DNA from: PFJX01 sp044227325
GTDB lineage: Bacteria; Pseudomonadota; Gammaproteobacteria; Burkholderiales; Thiobacillaceae
Reading direction: 5' to 3'
DNA: 64,000 bases
Assembly (NCBI GenBank): GCA_044227325.1
Contig: JBGAFI010000015.1
Location: 1 to 64,000 of the forward strand
This document shows, in pieces, positions 58,300-64,000 of this stretch. The translations under genes were made by a program, and so were the position numbers. Within the stretch, counting starts at the first letter, position 1. Each line of letters opens with the position of its first letter. The notes under the pieces were generated by a model. It was not told where the DNA came from. It searched no databases and worked only from the letters and a program-made list of their open reading frames with translations.

Positions 58300-58833
58300 G
58301 CGGCACCCAAACCGCCAGCGCATCAGACCGCGACATGGCGTGGCGATGCCGCCGGCCGCGATCGCGATTTCCAGCGCCGCGACGGCGTTCTCCGCGATCG
58401 CTGAAGGCAATCGCCAGAGCGCAAGAGACTGGCCATGAGCCCGGGTTGCCGAACCCTCTGCGAAAATCCCGCTCTAAGTCTATGCTTGTAGCAAGTTCTC
58501 ATTAATATCAGTAAGTTGTTAGATATTCTTCAGGAGTTGGATATGGTTCGCCTGAGTTGTTGGATTGCTTCGATGCGTGGCGAAATCGGCGGCGGGAAAA
58601 TGAACGAGGAAGGCGCCTCCGCGCAGGCCCCGGGCATCGCGGTTTTTCCTCCACACGGTGGCCTTGAGACCAATCCGGAGGGCGGTGCCGGACGCTGCCA
58701 ATCGCCGTTCCCGAATGTCGCCCCAAAACTGGCCCGCCACTTCGCGTTGGAACGCCGGCATGGGCGTCGGCACTGAGCGCCGGCGGCGGGCGCCCCGCGC
58801 GCGCGGTGCCGTCATGCCGCTTCGCGCCGCCCG
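58300..58833. other. Gene-poor stretch between the helicase and HIRAN genes
   Basis: No supportable gene in 534 bases. Bases 58475-58575 form a clearly AT-richer patch that looks foreign or regulatory. Open frames on both strands in 58515-58776 have no start signal or recognisable family. A remnant of an insertion event is possible but cannot be shown. Confidence 0.5.
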
Positions 58834-59247
58834 ATGCGCTGTCTGAAGAGCTTCGCGCTGTGCCTGGGCTTCACGCTGTTCCTGGCGCATGGCGCGCACG
58901 CGGGCGGCGAGGCGGGTGCCCGGATGATCCTGCAAACCTCGCCGCTGGCCGGCTTTCAGCACTATGCCGGTCGCGCCCTGTTTCCCATGATGGCGGTGGG
59001 CCAGCCCCTGCGCCTCTATCGCGAACCCGGCAATCCCTATGATCCCAAGGCGGTGCGGGTGGAGTGGTACGGCGTCCAGATCGGCTACGCGCCCCGCGCG
59101 GACAACGTGGACCTCGCCCGCTTGATGGACCGGGGCGTTCCGGTGGAGGCGCGCATCCTGCACCTGCAAGGCGGCCGGGATCCCTGGAAGCGGGTGCTGA
59201 TGGAGATCTATGTCACGCAGCCGGGGGAAAGTTCGGCTTCGCCCTAA
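58834..59247 (+). CDS. Secreted HIRAN-domain protein
   Basis: A 137-residue protein with a signal peptide (FALCLGFTLFLAHGAHAGG) followed by one HIRAN domain: SPLAGFQHYAG, then the hallmark REPGNPYDPKAVRVEW and IGYAPRADN. HIRAN domains usually bind 3' ends or damaged DNA inside the cell (e.g. in HLTF), so export of one is unexpected. No clear Shine-Dalgarno is seen before the ATG. Downstream is an 11-base tandem repeat and then tsaB. Confidence 0.8.
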   Translation: MRCLKSFALCLGFTLFLAHGAHAGGEAGARMILQTSPLAGFQHYAGRALFPMMAVGQPLRLYREPGNPYDPKAVRVEWYGVQIGYAPRADNVDLARLMDRGVPVEARILHLQGGRDPWKRVLMEIYVTQPGESSASP

Positions 59248-59248
59248 G

Positions 59249-59281
59249 GGAAACCGAAGAGAAACCTAAGCGAAACCTAAG
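59249..59281 (+). repeat. Three tandem 11-base repeats
   Basis: GGAAACCGAAG, AGAAACCTAAG and CGAAACCTAAG follow each other directly, two bases after the HIRAN stop codon. Units differ by one to three bases. Role unknown; probably slippage. Confidence 0.7.
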
Positions 59282-59319
59282 CCGACCCCCGCGCCAACCA
59301 TGCCGGCCGCTCCGGTAGA

Positions 59320-60030
59320 ATGGGGCAAATCCCAGCATTCGCCGATAACTTGAAAATCATCGCCTTCGACACCGCCACCGAATGGTGCACCGCCGCGCTA
59401 TGGCAAGACGGCGCGTGCGCGTTCCGCGAGGTTCACGCGGGACAGGGGCATTCCGATCTGCTGGTGCCCATGATCATGGCATTGCTGGCCGAGGCGGGCC
59501 TGTCCCTGCGCGATCTGGATGGCTTGGCCTACGGCATGGGGCCGGGTTCCTTCACCGGCTTGCGCATCGCCTGCGGCGTCGCCCAGGGCTTGGCGCTGGG
59601 CGCCGACCTGCCGGTACTGGGCATCTCCACCCTGGAAGCCTTGGCCGAGGAGGCGCGGGACAGCCACGGTGGCGACCGGGTCGCGGCCTGCCTGGATGCC
59701 CGCATGAACGAAATCTATGCCGCGTTCTACCAGCGGGGCGCGGAAGTCTGGCGCGGCCTGGCCGGGCCGGTGGTGTGTCCGCCGGCGGCCGTGCCGGTTC
59801 CCGATGCGGAAGGCTTCATCGGCGTGGGCTCGGGTTTCGCCGCGTATCCCGCGCTGGCGGAACGCCTGGCGGGCAGGCTCGCGAAGGTGGACGGCGATAT
59901 CCATCCCCACGCCCGCGCCATTGCCCGGCTCGCGGCGCCGCGCTTCACCCGGGGTGAAGGACTGCCGGCGGAAGCGGCGGAACCGCTTTATATCCGCGAC
60001 AAGGTCGCCCTGAAAATCTGCGAACGGTGA
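59320..60030 (+). CDS. tsaB: TsaB, tRNA t6A37 threonylcarbamoyltransferase complex subunit
   Basis: A protein of about 226-236 residues that scaffolds TsaD/TsaE for the universal t6A modification of tRNA. Family motifs: IIAFDTATEWCTAAL, the GMGPGSFTGLRIACG loop, and DARMNEIYAAFY. Start ambiguous: ATG 59320 is used, but a TTG at 59350 would begin exactly where most homologues do (LKIIAFDTAT). It heads the conserved trio tsaB-rimI-uracil-DNA glycosylase. Confidence 0.94.
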   Translation: MGQIPAFADNLKIIAFDTATEWCTAALWQDGACAFREVHAGQGHSDLLVPMIMALLAEAGLSLRDLDGLAYGMGPGSFTGLRIACGVAQGLALGADLPVLGISTLEALAEEARDSHGGDRVAACLDARMNEIYAAFYQRGAEVWRGLAGPVVCPPAAVPVPDAEGFIGVGSGFAAYPALAERLAGRLAKVDGDIHPHARAIARLAAPRFTRGEGLPAEAAEPLYIRDKVALKICER

Positions 60031-60037
60031 TTCGGTC

Positions 60038-60502
60038 ATGAGCGCGGTCCTGAAACCTCTCGAATTCGATTTCCGTCCCATGCTCGAAGCGGATCTGGAC
60101 GCGTTGATCCGCATCGAGCGGGCCGCCTATCCCTATCCCTGGACCCTGGGCAATTTCCGCGACTGCCTGGAATCCGGCTATTCCTGCTGGGTCGCCGAGT
60201 TCGACGGCCAGCTTGCCGGCTACTGGATCATGATGATGGCGGTGGGCGAGGGGCACATCCTCAACTGCTGCGTCGCGCCGAACTGGCAGGGGCGCGGCTT
60301 CGGCCGGCAGATCATGGAACATCTGATGGATACCGCGCGGGACCACAAGACCGAATTCCTGTTCCTCGAAGTGCGTCCCTCGAACCGCGCCGCCGTGGGG
60401 CTGTACCAGCGCCTGGGCTTCGCGACCGTTGGCCTGCGCCGGGGCTATTACCCCGCCGACCAGGGTCATGAGGATGCCCTGGTCATGAAGCTGGATCTAT
60501 GA
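60038..60502 (+). CDS. rimI: RimI, ribosomal protein bS18 alanine N-acetyltransferase
   Basis: A 154-residue GNAT enzyme. The acetyl-CoA loop is VAPNWQGRGFGRQIM, with LEVRPSNRAAVGLYQRLGF downstream, both diagnostic for RimI. It sits seven bases after tsaB and overlaps the next gene by four bases. Confidence 0.94.
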   Translation: MSAVLKPLEFDFRPMLEADLDALIRIERAAYPYPWTLGNFRDCLESGYSCWVAEFDGQLAGYWIMMMAVGEGHILNCCVAPNWQGRGFGRQIMEHLMDTARDHKTEFLFLEVRPSNRAAVGLYQRLGFATVGLRRGYYPADQGHEDALVMKLDL

Positions 60503-61269
60503 ATCTCGCCCGCGCGGACCGTCTCAAGGCCCTGGGCTTGTGGCCGGTGTGGCGTCTGCGTTCGGCGGCGCCGGCGACTGCGGAGGAAGCCGCTGACACG
60601 CGTGCCGATGTGCGCGAATCCGAGCCCGTTCAAACCGAGCCCGTTACAACCGAGCCAGCGACACGCGCCGCCATTGCCGATGCCTCCCCGGTGACCGACA
60701 TGGATTGGGAGGCGCTACGGGCGGCGGTGAAAACCTGCGCCCGTTGCGCCCTCTCCAAGAGCCGCACCCAGGGCGTGCCCGGCGTGGGCGATGCCGACGC
60801 GGAATGGCTGTTCATCGGCGAGGCGCCCGGCGCCGACGAGGATCGCCAGGGCGAGCCTTTCGTCGGCCAGGCGGGCAAGCTGCTGGACGCGATGATGGCG
60901 GGCATCGGCCTGCAACGGGGCCGCAACGTCTACATCGCCAACATCCTCAAGTCGCGCCCGCCGGGCAACCGGGATCCGAAGCCGGACGAGGTGGAGGCCT
61001 GCCTGCCCTACCTGGAACGCCAGATCGATCTGATCCGTCCCAAACTCATCGTCGTGCTCGGCCGCATCGCCGCCCAGACCCTGCTGGTCACCGACACGCC
61101 CATCGGCAAGCTGCGCGGCCGCGTGCACCAATACCGGGGCGTGCCCATGGTGGTGACCTACCATCCCGCCTATCTGCTGCGCAATCCCGCCGACAAGGCC
61201 AAGACCTGGGAAGATCTGGTGCTCGCGCGCCAGACCATGCAAGCCTTGAAAAGCGGCGCCGTTGCCTGA
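60499..61269 (+). CDS. Family-4-type uracil-DNA glycosylase with one iron-sulfur ligand changed
   Basis: A 256-residue DNA repair enzyme removing uracil. The glycosylase core shows GEAPGADEDRQGEPFVGQAGKLL and the late HPAYLLRN. An N-terminal extension of about 75 residues holds repeated TEP motifs and is probably disordered. Of the four cysteines that bind 4Fe-4S in family 4, the CxxC pair (KTCARC) and EACLPYL are present, but the usual KCRPPGNR reads KSRPPGNR. Cluster binding may be weaker or use another ligand. Overlaps rimI by four bases. Confidence 0.92.
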   Translation: MNLARADRLKALGLWPVWRLRSAAPATAEEAADTRADVRESEPVQTEPVTTEPATRAAIADASPVTDMDWEALRAAVKTCARCALSKSRTQGVPGVGDADAEWLFIGEAPGADEDRQGEPFVGQAGKLLDAMMAGIGLQRGRNVYIANILKSRPPGNRDPKPDEVEACLPYLERQIDLIRPKLIVVLGRIAAQTLLVTDTPIGKLRGRVHQYRGVPMVVTYHPAYLLRNPADKAKTWEDLVLARQTMQALKSGAVA

Positions 61270-61301
61270 TATGCCAATCTGAATTCCACCTGGAGGAAGC
61301 C

Positions 61302-61925
61302 ATGCGCAAACTGCTGCTCGCCTTTGCCGTATTCATGACCGCCCTCGGCCTCTCCGGCTGCGGCTACAACACCCTGCAATCCCAGGACGAGGCCATCAAG
61401 GCGGGCTGGTCGGAAGTGCTCAACCAATACCAGCGCCGCGCCGATCTGGTGCCCAACCTGGTGAACACGGTGAAGGGCTACGCCGCCCACGAGGCCAAGG
61501 TGCTCACCGAGGTGACCGCCGCCCGCGCCAAGGTGGGCCAGCTCGCCATCACGCCGGAGCTGGTGAACGACCCCGCCGCCCTGGAGAAATTCCAGGCCGC
61601 CCAGGGCGAGTTGTCGGGCGCCCTGAGCCGTCTGCTGGTGGTATCGGAGAACTATCCCCAGCTCAAGGCCGACGCCGGTTTCCGCGACCTGCAAGCGCAA
61701 CTGGAAGGCACCGAGAACCGCATCACCGTCGCCCGCAACCGCTACATCAAGGCGGTACAGGACTACAACGTGACGGTGCGTTCCTTCCCCAGCAACCTGA
61801 CGGCGATGATGTTCGGGCACAAGACCAAGCCCAACTTCACGGTGGAAAACGAGAAGGCCATCTCGGCGCCGCCCAAGGTGGATTTTGGCGGCGAGCCCGC
61901 GCCGGCCTACGACAGCACGAAATAG
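61302..61925 (+). CDS. LemA-family lipoprotein
   Basis: A 207-residue LemA protein. The N-terminus has a lipobox (LSGC) after a short hydrophobic signal. Helical LemA motifs are present: AGWSEVLNQYQRRADLVPNLVNTVKGYAAHE and ENRITVARNRYIKAVQDYN, then FPSNLTAMMFG. Function in bacteria remains poorly defined. GGAGG lies eight bases before the start. LemA genes are often followed by TPM-domain genes; here none follows. Confidence 0.93.
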   Translation: MRKLLLAFAVFMTALGLSGCGYNTLQSQDEAIKAGWSEVLNQYQRRADLVPNLVNTVKGYAAHEAKVLTEVTAARAKVGQLAITPELVNDPAALEKFQAAQGELSGALSRLLVVSENYPQLKADAGFRDLQAQLEGTENRITVARNRYIKAVQDYNVTVRSFPSNLTAMMFGHKTKPNFTVENEKAISAPPKVDFGGEPAPAYDSTK

Positions 61926-61967
61926 TCGAGCCGCGCTCCTCCAGCCCAGGAATTGCTGATTCATTCG

Positions 61968-62054
61968 GTCATCGCGAGGAGCGTGGCGACGCGGCGATCC
62001 ATCATTTGCTGATGGTGAATGTCTTATGGATTGCCGCGCTTCGCTCGCAATGAC
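61968..62054. repeat. Palindromic intergenic element (REP/MITE-like)
   Basis: The left arm begins GTCATCGCGAGGAGCG and ends GGCGATCC; the right arm is an imperfect reverse complement (GGATTGCC to CGCAATGAC). The whole 87 bases can fold into a long hairpin. The arm sequence GTCATTGCGAG-x-GAAGC-x-GCAATCC is a pattern seen as dispersed repeats in many bacterial genomes. Lies between lemA and the DUF302 gene, outside any gene. Confidence 0.75.
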
Positions 62055-62110
62055 AGTTTTCAAAGAAATCAGGGGTTCCCTCGGGGGGCGATTGGCTCGA
62101 TCTCGAGCGA

Positions 62111-62140
62111 AGAAAAAACCGGCTTGCGCCGGTTTTTTCT
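62111..62140. terminator. Bidirectional terminator between lemA and the DUF302 gene
   Basis: A perfect 13-bp stem (AGAAAAAACCGGC with GCCGGTTTTTTCT) with a TTGC loop; A and T runs flank the GC core, so it works in both directions for the convergent genes. Confidence 0.9.
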
Positions 62141-62176
62141 TTTGCCATGCGGGCGTCCGCGCCCGCTGGAACAGGC

Positions 62177-63007
62177 TTACAAGTCGCCGTTCGCCCCGGC
62201 GCGCATGATCTCGTCCATCTTGTCGCGGATGTCCAGGGCGCCCTGGGCCAGTTCCGGGCTGACGCCCATGGCGCCTTCGTAGCCCTTCACCCAGTCCAGG
62301 TTCCAGTCCAGCATCATGACCCAGATGTCCTTGTTGGCGTCTTCCATGACGCCGATGCGGCAGGGCAGGAATACCAGGAACTCCGGACTGATCTTAAGCA
62401 GGTCGCGGCCCACCTTGATGTCGCAGTAGCTGTGCACCTCGATGCGGGGCGCGTCCTGGTCGTTCAGCACGGCCTTGAAGTCCTTCCACATCAGGTTGGA
62501 GCCCACGTACTTGAAGTTGAGCTTGTTGGCGCGCAGGTTCATGGATTCCAGCACGTCGTCGAAGCTCAGGCCCGGTTTGGCCTTGTATTTGTGGGACATC
62601 CAGGCCATGGCGTCGGGCATGGACATGCGCATGACGTTGGTCATGATGGGCATCATCAACTGCATCATCTGACGCTTGGCTTCCGGTGGAATGGTCTGGC
62701 GCATGGTGTAGGGCTTGACCGGGCCCGTCTGGCCGGCGCCGAACAAGGTGAGGGGGTTGAATCCCAGGCCGGGAATCGAGATGTTGGGCAAGGTCGGCAG
62801 GGAGGGGAACGGCGCCATCACGGGCGCGGCGGGCAGAAACTGCATGAAGGGATTTCCCTGCATGGGCGCGGCGGGCGAGACCAGGGCCGGTGGATAGCTG
62901 GGCGTGTATTGGGTGGGCGTATATTGGGCGGGCGCGTACTGGGCCATGGCCGCGGCGGGCAGGGTGCAGGCGATCAGGCCGGACAGGGTTTGCAGCAGTT
63001 TGTTCAT
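62177..63007 (-). CDS. Secreted DUF302-domain protein with Tyr/Pro/Gln repeats
   Basis: A 276-residue protein with a signal peptide (LSGLIACTLPAAAMA). After it comes a low-complexity stretch with repeated QYTP/QYAP units, then Pro/Leu-rich sequence, a Met-rich helical region (RQMMQLMMPIMTNVMRMSM) and a DUF302-like domain at the C-terminal end (SYCDIKVG, LVFLPCRIGVMED). DUF302 proteins are small periplasmic proteins of unknown function often found in sulfur oxidisers. The start at 63007 has GGAGAC upstream on the minus strand. Confidence 0.7.
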   Translation of the reverse strand: MNKLLQTLSGLIACTLPAAAMAQYAPAQYTPTQYTPSYPPALVSPAAPMQGNPFMQFLPAAPVMAPFPSLPTLPNISIPGLGFNPLTLFGAGQTGPVKPYTMRQTIPPEAKRQMMQLMMPIMTNVMRMSMPDAMAWMSHKYKAKPGLSFDDVLESMNLRANKLNFKYVGSNLMWKDFKAVLNDQDAPRIEVHSYCDIKVGRDLLKISPEFLVFLPCRIGVMEDANKDIWVMMLDWNLDWVKGYEGAMGVSPELAQGALDIRDKMDEIMRAGANGDL

Positions 63008-63129
63008 ATCGTCTCCTCTGGGTTGCCACAACATCGTGGGGTACAGCTTGCCTTCCCGCGCGAACGCGGAAAGGGAAAATCGCTTGGCGCGCCGCCCTGG
63101 CCTCCCGTCGGCGGCGACGCCACCGGATC

Positions 63130-64000
<871 letters not shown>

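Noticed and set aside
58516..58776. Open frames on both strands in the stretch before the HIRAN gene
   Set aside because: No family similarity, no ribosome-binding site decision, and composition unlike real genes nearby.
59320..59348. GCCGATAA near tsaB that matches a FliA -10 box
   Set aside because: No TAAA 15 bases upstream and tsaB is not a flagellar gene; coincidence.

Overview
The window is high-GC bacterial chromosome that fits a motile, sulfur-oxidising betaproteobacterium. Three things point this way. The left edge carries the end of a thiosulfate-oxidising sox operon (soxZ-soxA-soxB). The run hfq-hflX-hflK-hflC-DUF2065-hisZ-purA is a typical betaproteobacterial order. A complete flgB-L flagellar operon is present. 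A relative of Thiobacillus, Sulfuritortus or the Rhodocyclales is plausible, but that is inference from gene content. No rRNA, tRNA, CRISPR array, prophage or intact insertion sequence was found.

Layout. 1-2974: soxZ (partial), soxA and soxB, with terminators. 2999-8710: a KamA-type radical SAM enzyme, an unknown protein, a visibly lower-GC segment (about 4740-6610) holding one TPR-HEPN protein, a small Cys-containing membrane protein, a secreted protein overlapping a TlpA-like thioredoxin, and a single-cysteine DsrC/TusE-like protein with its own promoter. 8889-17655: a giant alpha-2-macroglobulin, an unrecognised 387-residue protein, and a GAF-GGDEF-EAL protein translationally coupled to it. 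17735-23999: hfq to purA. 24052-30503: an oligopeptide-type ABC importer whose binding protein ends in a membrane helix and whose two ATPases are fused. 30511-34691: mltD, gloB, a methyltransferase, rnhA and dnaQ. 34685-39704: a TonB-dependent receptor, an orphan ABC-type binding protein and a membrane GGDEF-EAL protein in overlapping order, which looks like a signalling cassette. 39689-53219: flagellar genes, with flgA, flgM, flgN and an HMA metal-binding protein on the minus strand, a diguanylate cyclase, then flgBCDEFGHIJKL. 53203-64000: a second membrane GGDEF-EAL protein with an alpha/beta hydrolase, a DinG/YoaA helicase, a secreted HIRAN protein, tsaB-rimI-uracil-DNA glycosylase, lemA, a palindromic repeat, a DUF302 protein, and the 3' part of acnA.

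How it fits together. SoxA and SoxB act in the periplasm on thiosulfate. The DsrC/TusE-like protein and the TlpA-like thioredoxin may add sulfur or thiol handling. Flagellar assembly shows a readable promoter hierarchy: a sigma-54-type promoter before flgB and a sigma-28 (FliA)-type promoter before flgM. Four separate c-di-GMP enzymes, all with an RxxD inhibitory site five residues before GG[DE]EF, lie in this window. Two of them border the flagellar blocks, suggesting close coupling of c-di-GMP to motility. The least explained items are the TPR-HEPN gene in the lower-GC segment, the unknown protein coupled to the GAF-GGDEF-EAL gene, the receptor/binding-protein/GGDEF-EAL cassette, and the secreted HIRAN protein.
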